From Bacteroidota bacterium (lineage in GTDB: Bacteria > Bacteroidota > Bacteroidia > Bacteroidales > GCA-2748055): a stretch of 64,000 nucleotides of DNA. Positions 48,332-57,836 of this stretch are shown here, piece by piece. The number at the start of each line of letters is the position of its first letter. The first letter of the stretch is position 1. The stretch covers positions 44,876 through 108,875 of the forward strand of contig JAHEEC010000001.1 of assembly GCA_024640885.1 (NCBI GenBank), read 5' to 3'. Position numbers and translations under genes: made by a program. Under the pieces are notes generated by a model. The model made no database searches. It saw only the letters and a list, made by a program, of their open reading frames with translations, and had not been told where the DNA came from.

Positions 48332-49277
48332 TTTCACCGATGAGCCCCCTTCCTTTTTTCAATATTTTCCGTTCCTCCTTCAATTGAAGCATCACCTTGT
48401 CAAGAACTCCATTGATAAATACGTTGCTCTTGGAGGTGCTGTAATACTTCGATATCTCCAGGTATTCATTCAGGGATACCTTGGTGGGTATTGAAGGAAA
48501 TCCGATGAGCTCGGCAATGGCCATCTGCATAATCAGAATATCCATAAAAGCGATCCGTTCAAGATCCCAGTTCCTGGTGTTCTGTTTAATGTATTCCATA
48601 TATTCCTCCCTGTGAAGGATGGTCTGCCGGAATAGCCTCACCACGTATTCACGATCCTCCTCATTCTTATAAAGCTCCATCAACAGCTTTTCAGGTCCGT
48701 CTTCGGCTTTGAATTTCTTAATGGTCTTGACAATCATGCTGGTGATAAATTCAAGATCGTCATTCCAGTATATACTCTGCTCTTCAAGGATAGAGGCCAG
48801 CAATTCACTGGGGAATATGAGGTGGGTGAAGATGTGGGTGACAAACTTCTTATCCTCCGAATAACCACTCTCAGCAGCAGACATGTACAGGCTAAATTCC
48901 TCGCTGGCAATTATTTTTGTATAGAGCTCCTTGATCAACTCAGGGTAATTGCTCCAGTTCAGCTTGTGCTGATCCGCATACCTGAGCAACTGCGCATTAT
49001 TCCTCAATTGATCCACCAGTGCATTATCAATAAACCGGGTGTTGGGATGGAGGTCTTCATGAGTGGGGATCCGTTTATTCCTGGCCAGCTCCATCCGTGA
49101 TTCCGCATAGAGGATAATATCAATGATCAGGATCAGAAGGTAGTGGTAAAGCTCAAATGCCTTTCCGATGTTAAAATGCAGTTCCTTTTCGGAACGTCCC
49201 ATATCCTCCCTGCCGCTTGCGTAATATGCGTACAGGGATTGCAGTGCTTTAATTCGTAATTGTCTCCTGCTGATCAT
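48324..49277 (-). CDS. nusB: Transcription antitermination factor NusB
   Basis: The 317-residue protein is about twice the size of E. coli NusB because of an N-terminal ~170-residue extension usual in Bacteroidota. The C-terminal half is the classical domain (NTRNWDLERIAFMDILIMQMAIAELIGFPSIPTKVSLNEYLEISKYYSTSKSNVFINGVLDKV). It binds boxA RNA with NusE in rRNA antitermination. Tandem -7 elements lie upstream, and it appears to head the operon running to the DnaJ-domain gene. Confidence 0.93.
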   Translation of the reverse strand: MISRRQLRIKALQSLYAYYASGREDMGRSEKELHFNIGKAFELYHYLLILIIDIILYAESRMELARNKRIPTHEDLHPNTRFIDNALVDQLRNNAQLLRYADQHKLNWSNYPELIKELYTKIIASEEFSLYMSAAESGYSEDKKFVTHIFTHLIFPSELLASILEEQSIYWNDDLEFITSMIVKTIKKFKAEDGPEKLLMELYKNEEDREYVVRLFRQTILHREEYMEYIKQNTRNWDLERIAFMDILIMQMAIAELIGFPSIPTKVSLNEYLEISKYYSTSKSNVFINGVLDKVMLQLKEERKILKKGRGLIGEND

Positions 49278-49296
49278 TTGTTAAAGAACCAGTATG

Positions 49297-49321
49297 CAAA
49301 TTTATAAACGATGCAAATTTA
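49297..49321 (-). promoter_or_regulatory. Tandem -7 elements upstream of nusB
   Basis: Two exact TAAATTTG copies occur on the minus strand at 49297-49304 and 49314-49321, 17 nt apart. A TTG lies about 22 nt before the upstream copy. They suggest two transcription starts for the nusB operon. Confidence 0.5.
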
Positions 49322-49389
49322 CACTAAATTTTAACGTATAAAACAACTGTTCGACAGCAAGTTTAGCATCCACCTAAAATGGGTCAAAA

Positions 49390-49421
49390 TTTGAATATGT
49401 TTAAAATATTTTACATTTTTG
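49390..49421 (+). promoter_or_regulatory. Putative promoter of the PUR-family gene
   Basis: TTTG at 49390-49393 is followed after ~18 nt by TACATTTTTG, a near match to TAnnTTTG with two extra T. It lies ~40 nt before the ATG, divergent from the nusB promoters. Confidence 0.4.
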
Positions 49422-49458
49422 AACTAGAACTAACTAAACCCTAACTAAAACTGATCAA

Positions 49459-49878
49459 ATGACTGATGAAGGAAATGTAAAATCTGAAGGGCTTGTAACG
49501 GAGGCAGCGGGACGGGAGGAGATCCATTCTAAAGCTGTTAGGGCCGGGAAAAGGACCTACTTTTTTGATGTAAAAGCAACACGCCGGAACGACTATTATC
49601 TGACCATTACCGAAAGTAAAAAGAGGTTCAACCGAGACGGGAAGTTCTTTTATGAGAAGCACAAATTATTCCTCTACAAGGAGGATTTTGACAAGTTCGC
49701 AGACAGCCTCACGGAAATCATTGAATTTATCCGTGAAGCAAACCCGCAACCAATTGATATTGAAGATATTAACAATGTTGATATGGGGGATGCCCCTGAC
49801 TCGGTTGAGCAGGAAGAGGAGCTGGAAAAGGACTTCACCAATGTGGAATTTGAGGACCTCGGTGAGGAGGGTGCGTAG
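49459..49878 (+). CDS. PUR-alpha-like nucleic acid-binding protein (DUF3276)
   Basis: The 139-residue protein contains one PUR repeat (KRTYFFDVKATRRNDYYLTITESKKRF ... FFYEKHKLFLYKEDFDKFADSLTEII) and an acidic tail. Bacterial PUR proteins bind single-stranded DNA or RNA as dimers. It is a hallmark family of Bacteroidota. Its stop is 2 nt from the convergent neighbour's stop. Confidence 0.9.
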   Translation: MTDEGNVKSEGLVTEAAGREEIHSKAVRAGKRTYFFDVKATRRNDYYLTITESKKRFNRDGKFFYEKHKLFLYKEDFDKFADSLTEIIEFIREANPQPIDIEDINNVDMGDAPDSVEQEEELEKDFTNVEFEDLGEEGA

Positions 49879-49879
49879 A

Positions 49880-50605
49880 TTATTCAGACCTGCGTTCGAT
49901 GAAATTTTTAATCTCCTGAAAGGAGAGGGTTTTTACATTTGTAATAATAAATTCATCCATCAAAAAGTTCCCGTACTTGTTGCACTCCCTGATCGCCTCA
50001 TCGAACACCGTTTTCAGGGAATGGTTCATAGGCAATAACAACAGGATCGTGGAGAGGTATTCTGAAAAATTAACCTGCTCCATTTCTGCGCCATACCTTT
50101 TCAATATAAATTCAAATTCATTCTTAATAACCATCTGATGGGTTGGGGTCAGTGTCACGTTTCCACGTGACATCAAAACCACAAAATAGCGGAGTTTTTG
50201 CTCCTTGCCTCCAAGACCCGTGGAGATAAAGACCTGATTCTCCTCCAGGATTTGGCTCTCCAGCTGCATGCGGCTCTCATTCAGTGCAAGCAGGGCCCAG
50301 TCCCTGAGAGGCGTTTTTGCAATACCGACAAAAGATTCAATTGCCCTGTAACACTCCGGGTCCTCAATGGAGGCGAGCCTGGCCAGGATCTCTTTCTTCA
50401 CCTCATCTGAATATCCCGGCTCGGTCAGGAATTGAATGTGATCGTAGGCCCAGGACTCTTCCACATCGTTCTTCAGCTTCCTGGAACACTCGTAATATTC
50501 CACCTGCAGATCCATATCGATCTGTTTTTCCAGGATTTTCAAATTACCGGGGTTCCCCCCGAGAATTTCCTGGATTTTTTCATACAGGTTCTCATGTTCC
50601 TCCAT
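49880..50605 (-). CDS. Hypothetical alpha-helical protein
   Basis: The 241-residue soluble protein is not recognised. It is almost wholly helical in pattern with HEAT-like segments (SDEVKKEILARLASIEDPECYRAIESFV, RDWALLALNESRMQLES). It lacks signal peptide and membrane helices. The gene is convergent with the PUR gene and divergent from the membrane protein gene at 50664. A scaffolding role would fit, but nothing in the sequence proves one. Confidence 0.7.
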   Translation of the reverse strand: MEEHENLYEKIQEILGGNPGNLKILEKQIDMDLQVEYYECSRKLKNDVEESWAYDHIQFLTEPGYSDEVKKEILARLASIEDPECYRAIESFVGIAKTPLRDWALLALNESRMQLESQILEENQVFISTGLGGKEQKLRYFVVLMSRGNVTLTPTHQMVIKNEFEFILKRYGAEMEQVNFSEYLSTILLLLPMNHSLKTVFDEAIRECNKYGNFLMDEFIITNVKTLSFQEIKNFIERRSE

Positions 50606-50663
50606 GGCATGCCTGATTTAAATTAAATGTACGATTTTTTATTAATTTCGAGAAACAAAACAG

Positions 50664-51269
50664 ATGCAAGTAATCACTGACATAGGGCAAAAGGTAAACA
50701 GGGCATCTGATGGGTTCAACCTATCCATCGAGAATGTGATGCAGATCGGCTTCAACCTGATCAGGAAATCACCCGGTATATACATTATCTACAGCATTGT
50801 GGGGTTTTTTGCACTCTCCAATCCGGTCAGCGGATTGCTGCTGGGGGGGCCAATTATAGCAGGATATTATATTGTATCACACCAGATCAGCAATGAGAGG
50901 GATGCAACGCTGGCTGACTTTTTCAGAAGCTTCGACAAGTTTCTGCCGTTGCTCATCCTGAACCTGCTCCTGGGCCTGATCATCTTCCTGGGATTGATGG
51001 TGCTGATCATACCCGGGATCTACCTTGCCATTAGTTTCCTTTTTGCACATTTCTTTGTGTGGTTTTACGATGTGGATCCACTTGAAGCTTTAAGGCTGAG
51101 CAGGAAAACAGTATCCGGAAATTTCGGACAGATCCTGCTGTTATGCCTGGTGCTCTGCGGAATCAATCTCCTTGGGGTGTTTGCATTCGGAGTTGGAATC
51201 CTGCTGACACTGCCCTTTTCCTATTGTGTGGTTTATGCCGCATTTGACGATATCATAGGTATCCCTTAA
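50664..51269 (+). CDS. Multi-pass membrane protein of unknown function
   Basis: The 201-residue protein has about four to five hydrophobic helices (YIIYSIVGFFALSNPVSG, LLILNLLLGLIIFLGLMVLIIPGIYLAISFLF, ILLLCLVLCGINLLGVFAFGV). DPLEALRLSRKTVSGNFGQ resembles the loop of DUF975 and GlpQ-membrane-domain proteins. It precedes the DUF456 gene by 12 nt and is likely cotranscribed. Confidence 0.7.
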   Translation: MQVITDIGQKVNRASDGFNLSIENVMQIGFNLIRKSPGIYIIYSIVGFFALSNPVSGLLLGGPIIAGYYIVSHQISNERDATLADFFRSFDKFLPLLILNLLLGLIIFLGLMVLIIPGIYLAISFLFAHFFVWFYDVDPLEALRLSRKTVSGNFGQILLLCLVLCGINLLGVFAFGVGILLTLPFSYCVVYAAFDDIIGIP

Positions 51270-51281
51270 AAGCACAGAGGT

Positions 51282-51770
51282 ATGGATATTACACTGGCTC
51301 TCCTCGGAGGATTACTTGTCCTGGTCGGATTCATCGGGAGCATCCTTCCGGTCATTCCCGGACCACCCATCAGCTGGGCAGGGTTCCTCCTGCTTAAATG
51401 GACAGATTTCATAAACCGGGGTGCCTCAGGCTACGAGAATACTTTGTGGATCCTGCTATTCTTTGTGGTCATGGTGACCATCCTCGATTACGTGGTCCCC
51501 ATCCTGGGCACCAAAAAATTCGGCGGGTCAAAAAGAGGGGTGTGGGGAGCTACCCTCGGGGTGGTGGCCGGACTTTTTTTCGGTCCACTTGGAATCATCA
51601 TCGGCCCTTTCCTTGGCGCATTTATTGGAGAGATCACCACCGGTAAGAAGGAAGGCGAGGCATTGCGGGCCGCCTGGGGCTCTTTTGTAGGATTCCTGCT
51701 GGGTGTAGGATTGAAACTGATGACGTGCGGTGCAATCATGTTCTTCTATATAAGGCACCTCTTTTTTTAG
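51282..51770 (+). CDS. DUF456 membrane protein
   Basis: The 162-residue protein has the DUF456 pattern: an opening helix with GSILPVIPGPPISWAG, a central Gly-rich helix pair (GVVAGLFFGPLGIIIGPFLGAFIGE) typical of glycine zippers, and a final helix. Function is unknown. It pairs with the preceding membrane protein gene. Confidence 0.85.
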   Translation: MDITLALLGGLLVLVGFIGSILPVIPGPPISWAGFLLLKWTDFINRGASGYENTLWILLFFVVMVTILDYVVPILGTKKFGGSKRGVWGATLGVVAGLFFGPLGIIIGPFLGAFIGEITTGKKEGEALRAAWGSFVGFLLGVGLKLMTCGAIMFFYIRHLFF

Positions 51771-51846
51771 TCGGAAAGGGTGAAAGGCTTAAAGTCCTCA
51801 GGTTGAAGGTGAAGAGCGGTTGCGGGCATCCAGTCCCGCTGTAAAC

Positions 51847-52845
51847 CTATCCCATAGTGGCCACCATGATGGCCTTGATGGTATGCATCCGGTTTTCAGC
51901 TTCGTCAAAAACGATGGAACGATCCGATTCAAAGACTTCTTCTGTGACCTCAAGTCCATCCAGCCCATACTGCTGGAAGATCTCCTCCCCCACCCTGGTA
52001 TCCCTGTTGTGGAAAGCCGGGAGACAATGGAGAAACTTAACATTGGGATTTCCTGTCATCTCAATTACCCGGCTATTCACCTGGTAGGCTTTCAACAATT
52101 TAATCCGTTCCGCCCACACATCCTTGGCTTCTCCCATTGAAACCCAGACATCGGTGTAAAGAAAATCCACCCCGTCCACGGCCTCTTTTACCTTATCGGT
52201 AATTGTGACCTTACCGCCGGTGGTGGCAGCAATCTCCCTGCACTTCCTGACAAGGGATTCGTGGGGCTGAACGGAGGGAGGTGCTGCGGCACGGAAATCG
52301 ATCCCCATCTTTGCCGCACCGATCATGAGGGAATTCCCCACATTGTTGCGGGCATCTCCCAGATAACAGAACTTCATCTGGTTCAGGGGTTTATCAGAAT
52401 GCTCCATCATGGTCATGAAATCGGCCAGCACCTGGGTGGGATGATACTCATCGGTGAGACCGTTCCAAACGGGTACACCTGCATTGGCCGCAAGTTCCTC
52501 CACGATGGACTGGCCATATCCCCTGTATTCAATGCCGTCGTACATGCGTCCCAGTACGCGGGCCGTATCTTTCATTGACTCCTTGTGGCCTATTTGTGAA
52601 CCGGATGGGCCCAGGTAGGTCACACCGGCTCCCTGGTCGCTTGCCGCCACTTCAAAGGCACACCTGGTACGGGTGGAGGTCTTTTCAAAAATCAATGCAA
52701 TATTCTTTCCCTTCAGAAGTTGCCTTTCGGTTCCCGAGGATTTGGCTTTTTTCAATGTAAAACTGAGATCCAGCAGGTATTTGATCTCACCGGGGGTGAA
52801 ATCAAGGAGTGTCAGAAAATGTCGATTGTGGAGGTTATATGCCAT
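51847..52845 (-). CDS. argF: Ornithine carbamoyltransferase
   Basis: The 332-residue transcarbamylase interconverts ornithine plus carbamoyl phosphate with citrulline. The carbamoyl-phosphate loop [12 protein letters not shown], the [12 protein letters not shown] segment and the ornithine-site [11 protein letters not shown] are all present. It is a true OTC and not the acetyl- or succinylornithine enzyme used for arginine synthesis in many Bacteroidota. Adjacency to carbamate kinase suggests the catabolic (ArcB) direction, though no arginine deiminase lies in the window. Confidence 0.94.
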   Translation of the reverse strand: MAYNLHNRHFLTLLDFTPGEIKYLLDLSFTLKKAKSSGTERQLLKGKNIALIFEKTSTRTRCAFEVAASDQGAGVTYLGPSGSQIGHKESMKDTARVLGRMYDGIEYRGYGQSIVEELAANAGVPVWNGLTDEYHPTQVLADFMTMMEHSDKPLNQMKFCYLGDARNNVGNSLMIGAAKMGIDFRAAAPPSVQPHESLVRKCREIAATTGGKVTITDKVKEAVDGVDFLYTDVWVSMGEAKDVWAERIKLLKAYQVNSRVIEMTGNPNVKFLHCLPAFHNRDTRVGEEIFQQYGLDGLEVTEEVFESDRSIVFDEAENRMHTIKAIMVATMG

Positions 52846-52872
52846 GACCGGACCGTTTGAATGTTAGAGAGA

Positions 52873-52880
52873 CAAAATTA
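52873..52880 (-). promoter_or_regulatory. Putative -7 element between arcC and argF
   Basis: TAATTTTG on the minus strand matches the consensus and lies 27 nt before the argF ATG, so argF may also be transcribed on its own. Confidence 0.4.
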
Positions 52881-52890
52881 GTATAAATTG

Positions 52891-53847
52891 TTACTTGTCG
52901 TATTCCATGGTGATTTTTGTGCCATAGCTCCTGTCCTCCAGCTTGAAGGCTTCGGTGATCACGCTTTTTTCACCTCCGCTTTTTATGAATTGGAGGCAGG
53001 CCCTTATTTTTGGGGCCATGTCTCCTTCCCCGAACATCCCCTGCTCCAGGTAGGTCATGGTATCCTTGTAATCCAGGAATTCCTTCATCTCCTGAAGCGG
53101 AGTATTGTAGTTGATATAGACAAAAGGAACGTCCGTTAAAATATAGAATTCATTGGCCCCGATCCTGGCTCCCAGCAATGCCGAGGCAAGGTCCTTGTCG
53201 ATGACCGACTCTGAAGGCCTTACGCGCCCTTCCGAGTCCCGGTAAACCGGGACTCCGCCGCCTCCTGCTGCAACCACAATGGTTCCTTTCCTTGCCAGGT
53301 CCTCCACCACCCTTTCATTGATGATCTCCAGTGGTTCAGGAGAGGGAACCACCCGCCGGAACCCACCTGCCCTTTTCTTGTCTTCCTTAAAGATCCACCC
53401 CTTCTCCGCGGAGATCCTCCCGGCCTCCTCACTGTCGTAAGTTTTTCCGACCCGCTTGGATGGCTTTTCAAAAGCAGGATCAGCTTCACCGACCAGGATC
53501 ATAGTAACCAGGGTGACCACCTCCCTCTCGATCCCATGCTTAAAAAGCACGTTTCTCAACATCCTTTCGATCATATAGCCGATTCCCCCCTGTGAGTCTG
53601 CCACACAAATATCCAGGGGCATCTGCGGGATCCCGTATACAGCCTCCCCGGCATCATTCCGCATCAGGATGTTCCCCACCTGGGGACCGTTCCCGTGGGT
53701 GATCACCAGGTCATATCCCTCCCGGATAAGAAAAATCAGGTTTTCAAGGGTGTCAGTGGTGTTCTGTTCCTGTTCATCAATGGTGCCTTTTTGATTGTCA
53801 CGAAGCAGGGCATTACCGCCCAGTGCGACCACAGCAAGTTTATTCAT
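52891..53847 (-). CDS. arcC: Carbamate kinase
   Basis: The 318-residue amino acid kinase-fold enzyme has VVALGGNALL at the start, THGNGPQVGN, and a late VIDKDLASALLGARIGA and FILTDVP-type segment. It converts carbamoyl phosphate and ADP to ATP, carbamate breaking down to CO2 and ammonia. With the adjacent OTC it would yield ATP from citrulline. It has its own promoter element. Confidence 0.94.
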   Translation of the reverse strand: MNKLAVVALGGNALLRDNQKGTIDEQEQNTTDTLENLIFLIREGYDLVITHGNGPQVGNILMRNDAGEAVYGIPQMPLDICVADSQGGIGYMIERMLRNVLFKHGIEREVVTLVTMILVGEADPAFEKPSKRVGKTYDSEEAGRISAEKGWIFKEDKKRAGGFRRVVPSPEPLEIINERVVEDLARKGTIVVAAGGGGVPVYRDSEGRVRPSESVIDKDLASALLGARIGANEFYILTDVPFVYINYNTPLQEMKEFLDYKDTMTYLEQGMFGEGDMAPKIRACLQFIKSGGEKSVITEAFKLEDRSYGTKITMEYDK

Positions 53848-53872
53848 GGCTTAAATCATTGGTCATACCCTA

Positions 53873-53880
53873 CAAAGCTA
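53873..53880 (-). promoter_or_regulatory. Putative -7 element of arcC
   Basis: TAGCTTTG on the minus strand matches TAnnTTTG, 26 nt before the arcC ATG; the -33 box is unclear. Confidence 0.4.
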
Positions 53881-53975
53881 AAGATTTACAGGGCCAACGC
53901 TCCCCGAAATGAAGAGTTTATTAAAAATGAGATGCTAGTTCTGAATAATGGCCCGCCTATATAAATAATATTTGC

Positions 53976-53983
53976 TATTTTTG
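53976..53983 (+). promoter_or_regulatory. Putative -7 element of the lipoprotein gene
   Basis: TATTTTTG matches TAnnTTTG and lies 22 nt before the GTG start at 54006, giving a very short leader. Confidence 0.45.
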
Positions 53984-54005
53984 GGAAATTTCATTACCTC
54001 CTATT

Positions 54006-54695
54006 GTGCCTCTGAAACACCTGTGTGCCACCATTATTTTGACCCTTCTGTTGCCTGTCAGCTGTCGCAGGTATACAAATTTACCTGAAAATATTGAAGC
54101 ACACTATGTACGTTACCACATCAAATACCTGGATGAAAAGGCCGGAGATATCCCTACCCGCATCCTTCCGGGATTTATGGATGCCTATTACACAAAATAT
54201 TATGCGCTTTCCAAAATTGAAGGCTTTTTCAACCAATTCTCCCTGATCCAGATTGCGGACCTGAGGCGCAGAAAGGTGACCACCCTGCTCAATTTTTTTG
54301 GAAAGAAGGTATATTATGTGGGAGGGCACGGGGAGTTGCCCGCAGCCATCATCGAGCCTGAAAAAATGAGCTGGGAATTTACGGGGGAGACGTCGGTCAT
54401 CGGGGGCTTAAACTCCGAGAGGATCCAGGTTGTTGCCGGGGATGAGCAATTTGATATTTATTGTACCAAAGACTTCGATATACACCGACCCAATATTTCC
54501 ACTCCTTATCATTCCATCGACTATCCCTTGTCCGAGTTCAGGGTACAATTGAGCCTTCTTAAAATGCAGCTTTCCTGTTCCGAATTCGAGACAAAAACCG
54601 TTGACTCTGAAATGTTTAATATACCCGATGGGTACACACGGGTATCAAGGTCCTCCATGGAAGAGATTATTAACAGCCTGTTTACAAAAGAATAG
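54006..54695 (+). CDS. Hypothetical lipoprotein
   Basis: The 229-residue protein starts at GTG. Its signal sequence ends in the lipobox PVSC (Cys20), so it should be membrane-anchored. The mature part is a mixed alpha/beta domain with Tyr-rich strands (HYVRYHIKYLDEKAGD, RRRKVTTLLNFFGKKVYYVG) and no family I can name. It precedes ftsK by about 50 nt on the same strand. The function is unknown. Confidence 0.75.
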   Translation: MPLKHLCATIILTLLLPVSCRRYTNLPENIEAHYVRYHIKYLDEKAGDIPTRILPGFMDAYYTKYYALSKIEGFFNQFSLIQIADLRRRKVTTLLNFFGKKVYYVGGHGELPAAIIEPEKMSWEFTGETSVIGGLNSERIQVVAGDEQFDIYCTKDFDIHRPNISTPYHSIDYPLSEFRVQLSLLKMQLSCSEFETKTVDSEMFNIPDGYTRVSRSSMEEIINSLFTKE

Positions 54696-54748
54696 CCGTA
54701 GCAGCACCGTTATTATTACCTTACAACGTTTAATTCAAATTGCGGAGG

Positions 54749-57136
54749 ATGGCCAGGAAAAAGAGGAAAAAACCTGTTGTCAGGACACTGGGAGCGGTAG
54801 TTTCATTTTTTAAGGATGACCGGTTCAGGTATGCCATAGGGATCGTATTTTTGCTGGCGTCAATCTTCATGACCCTCTCTTTTATTTCCTACCTGGTTCA
54901 TTGGAAAACGGACCAGGACTTTCAATGGTCCAAGGTCTTTTCAGGTCCCGAGATCCAGGTGGAAAACTCAGGAGGAAAACTGGGTGCATGGATGTCCGAT
55001 CTCTTCATCAACAAATGGTTCGGCGTGGCCAGTTTCCTCTTTCCAGGGATCCTCATTATTTGGGCGCTGGCCCTCTACAGGATCAAGCTGTTTAAAGCAT
55101 GGAAGGCAGTCAGGAACAGCCTGATCCTGATCATTCTCTTCTCCATTACCCTGGGCCTGCTTTTTGGAGATGGCAAAGGATTCCTGGGCAGTGGTCCCGG
55201 TGGGCAGCACGGCTATTTCCTTAGCAAGTGGTTGCTGGCCAGCATCGGTTATTTTGGAACCGTATTCCTGCTGCTCATCTGCTATACTGCCATGATGTTG
55301 TTCTCCACCCGGTTTCTTGATTGGATCCGGCTGCAGAAGAGCCCGTTTGCAAGCTCCGAAGCGCATGAACCTGGTGAAGAAGCCGGGGGGCCAGATGCTG
55401 GAGTGACAGAGATGGACGCGGGTGAAGAGGCGCCTTCGGAAGAACCATTTGTAGTTTCAACCATTGAAGATGAGGTAATTACCACCCCTGAAAGGGATTC
55501 CATGTCTTCCCGGAAAGAAGCCGGTGACAATCCTCCACCCCCCCAAGCAGAAAGGAAGGATGATGTGGAGATGACCATTGAGGATGTGTCGGGGACCAAT
55601 CCCGACGAGATCAATCCCGATGAAGGGGCGCTGGTGGAATATGACCCCACACTTGACCTGCCAAAATTCCAGTTCCCGCCCCTGAGCCTGTTGAACGATT
55701 ATGACCAGGGTGATACCACCGTGACCAATGAAGAGTTGATTTCCAACAAGAACCGGATCGTGGAAACCCTGGGCAACTACAACATTAAGATTGATAAGAT
55801 CAAAGCCACCATCGGTCCCACCGTTACCCTTTATGAGATTGTTCCGGCTCCCGGCATCAGGATCTCCAAAATAAAAAGCCTGGAGGATGACATTGCCCTG
55901 AGCCTCTCCGCGCTCGGCATAAGGATCATTGCCCCCATCCCGGGCAAGGGGACCATCGGCATCGAGGTTCCCAACCAGAATCCAAGGATGGTTTCCATGA
56001 AATCGATCCTGGCATCGAAGAAGTTCCAGGAGGCAGACATGGAGCTGGCCATTGCACTGGGCAAGACCATCGCCAATGAGACTTTCGTGTTTGACCTGAC
56101 CAAAATGCCCCACCTGCTGGTGGCCGGAGCCACCGGCCAGGGAAAATCGGTGGGTCTCAATGCCATCATTGCTTCCCTTTTGTTCAAGAAGCACCCTGCG
56201 CAGCTCAAATTCGTGATGATCGACCCCAAGAAAGTTGAGCTCTCCCTTTACAGCAAAATTGAGCGGCACTACCTTGCTAAGCTCCCTGAATCGGAGGAAG
56301 CCATTATTACCGATACCCAGCAGGTGATCCATACCCTGAACAGCCTATGCTCCGAAATGGATGACCGGTACGACCTGTTGAAGAATGCGCATGTAAGGAA
56401 TATCAAGGAGTACAATGATAAGTTTATCAGCCGGAAACTAAATCCCAACAAGGGACACAGGTTCCTGCCCTTTATCGTGGTGATCATCGACGAATTTGCC
56501 GACCTGATCATGACTGCAGGACGGGAGATCGAGCACCCCATCTCAAGGCTCGCACAGCTGGCCAGGGCCATCGGGATCCACCTGATCATCGCAACCCAGA
56601 GACCAACCACTAATATCATTACCGGGGTGATCAAAGCCAATTTCCCGGCCAGGATCGCCTTTCGCGTTACCTCCATGATCGATTCAAGAACCATTCTGGA
56701 CGGGCCGGGTGCAGACCAGCTGATCGGGCGGGGTGATATGCTGTTCCTGAGTGGAAGTGAACCAATCCGGATTCAGTGCGCATTTGTAGACGGGCCGGAG
56801 ATCGAGGAGGTAACTGATTTCATTGGAGAGCAAAAAGGGTATCCTTCTGCCATGCTGCTTAATCCGGTGGAGGAAGAAGGAGGGAGTAGCCTGGATGTGG
56901 ATCTTGACAAGAGGGATGACAAGTTTGAAGAGGCCGCAAGGCTGGTCATTCAACACCAGCAGGGATCCACTTCCCTGATCCAGAGAAAACTCTCCCTGGG
57001 ATACAACCGGGCCGGGAGGATCGTTGACCAACTGGAGGCTGCCGGCATCCTTGGACCCTTTGAAGGAAGCAAGGCCAGGCAGGTTCTGGTACATGATGAA
57101 TTCAGTTTGGAACAGATTTTGAGTAACCTATCCTGA
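54749..57136 (+). CDS. ftsK: FtsK/SpoIIIE DNA translocase
   Basis: The ~795-residue protein has four N-terminal membrane helices (residues ~20-185) and an acidic linker (~195-300). The RecA-like motor has VAGATGQGKSVGLNAI (Walker A), FIVVIIDEFADLIM (Walker B) and HLIIATQRPT, and a C-terminal gamma winged helix (SLIQRKLSLGYNRAGRIVDQLEAAGI) reads KOPS-like DNA sites. It pumps chromosomes through the division septum. The ATG at 54749 is preferred over the TTG at 54740. Confidence 0.95.
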   Translation: MARKKRKKPVVRTLGAVVSFFKDDRFRYAIGIVFLLASIFMTLSFISYLVHWKTDQDFQWSKVFSGPEIQVENSGGKLGAWMSDLFINKWFGVASFLFPGILIIWALALYRIKLFKAWKAVRNSLILIILFSITLGLLFGDGKGFLGSGPGGQHGYFLSKWLLASIGYFGTVFLLLICYTAMMLFSTRFLDWIRLQKSPFASSEAHEPGEEAGGPDAGVTEMDAGEEAPSEEPFVVSTIEDEVITTPERDSMSSRKEAGDNPPPPQAERKDDVEMTIEDVSGTNPDEINPDEGALVEYDPTLDLPKFQFPPLSLLNDYDQGDTTVTNEELISNKNRIVETLGNYNIKIDKIKATIGPTVTLYEIVPAPGIRISKIKSLEDDIALSLSALGIRIIAPIPGKGTIGIEVPNQNPRMVSMKSILASKKFQEADMELAIALGKTIANETFVFDLTKMPHLLVAGATGQGKSVGLNAIIASLLFKKHPAQLKFVMIDPKKVELSLYSKIERHYLAKLPESEEAIITDTQQVIHTLNSLCSEMDDRYDLLKNAHVRNIKEYNDKFISRKLNPNKGHRFLPFIVVIIDEFADLIMTAGREIEHPISRLAQLARAIGIHLIIATQRPTTNIITGVIKANFPARIAFRVTSMIDSRTILDGPGADQLIGRGDMLFLSGSEPIRIQCAFVDGPEIEEVTDFIGEQKGYPSAMLLNPVEEEGGSSLDVDLDKRDDKFEEAARLVIQHQQGSTSLIQRKLSLGYNRAGRIVDQLEAAGILGPFEGSKARQVLVHDEFSLEQILSNLS

Positions 57137-57151
57137 AAGGAGCCCTGAACC

Positions 57152-57811
57152 ATGGACCATATAAGGAATTTACTGCTCATCACATTCATGATCCTCTGCA
57201 GGCCGGGTGAGGCCCAGCAGGATCCTGCAGCCGAACCCTACCTTCAGGGGGTATCTGACCAGTTCGACCTGAATGAAGGCTACCTGATCCAAATGGATTA
57301 CAAGCGTGAGGATATCATGCGCGGAACCTGGGCGGAAGGAGAGGGGACCATCCTGATGAAAGGCCTGAAATACAAGATCGTGGTGGATGAGTATATTGTC
57401 TATTACGACGGACACAGGCTCTACTCCCAGAATACGGAATCCGAAGAGGTCTACGTCAGCGTTCCCGATCCTGACCAGCCTGGATACCTGCAGGCAGTGC
57501 CCATCAGGATCATTAAAGCCTACAGGCAGGATTTCAAGTACCAGCTGATCGGGGAAAAGCCATTTATGGGCAGGGACAGGGTTGAAGTGCAACTTTACCC
57601 CAAAGATCTGACCGGCCCCTACTCAATGCTCAAACTCTTCATCAATCCGGTTACCCTCAGGCTGGAGGCCATTCAACTTAAGCACAAAGAAGGGATCGAA
57701 TATACCATGATCCTTTCGGAAATTAAAGGCAACCAGCAACTGGATGACAGCACCTTCGTGTTCGATCCGGCTGAATTCCCGAATACAGAGGTTATCGAAT
57801 TGCTCGACTAG
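57152..57811 (+). CDS. lolA: LolA-like outer-membrane lipoprotein carrier
   Basis: The 219-residue periplasmic protein has a signal peptide (LLLITFMILCRPGEA). A LolA-type half-barrel follows: alternating strands binding lipoprotein acyl chains (GYLIQMDYKREDIMRGTWAEGEGTILMKGLKYKI, QLYPKDLTGPYSMLKLFINPVTLRLEAIQ). It starts 15 nt after ftsK, a pairing common in Bacteroidota. Sequence similarity within LolA is low, so assignment rests on fold pattern and context. Confidence 0.85.
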   Translation: MDHIRNLLLITFMILCRPGEAQQDPAAEPYLQGVSDQFDLNEGYLIQMDYKREDIMRGTWAEGEGTILMKGLKYKIVVDEYIVYYDGHRLYSQNTESEEVYVSVPDPDQPGYLQAVPIRIIKAYRQDFKYQLIGEKPFMGRDRVEVQLYPKDLTGPYSMLKLFINPVTLRLEAIQLKHKEGIEYTMILSEIKGNQQLDDSTFVFDPAEFPNTEVIELLD

Positions 57812-57836
57812 GAATCATCCGGCAATTCATTAAAGC

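Noticed and set aside
55457..56332. 291-codon minus-strand ORF
   Set aside because: It is antisense to the ftsK linker and motor domain; no protein-like pattern.
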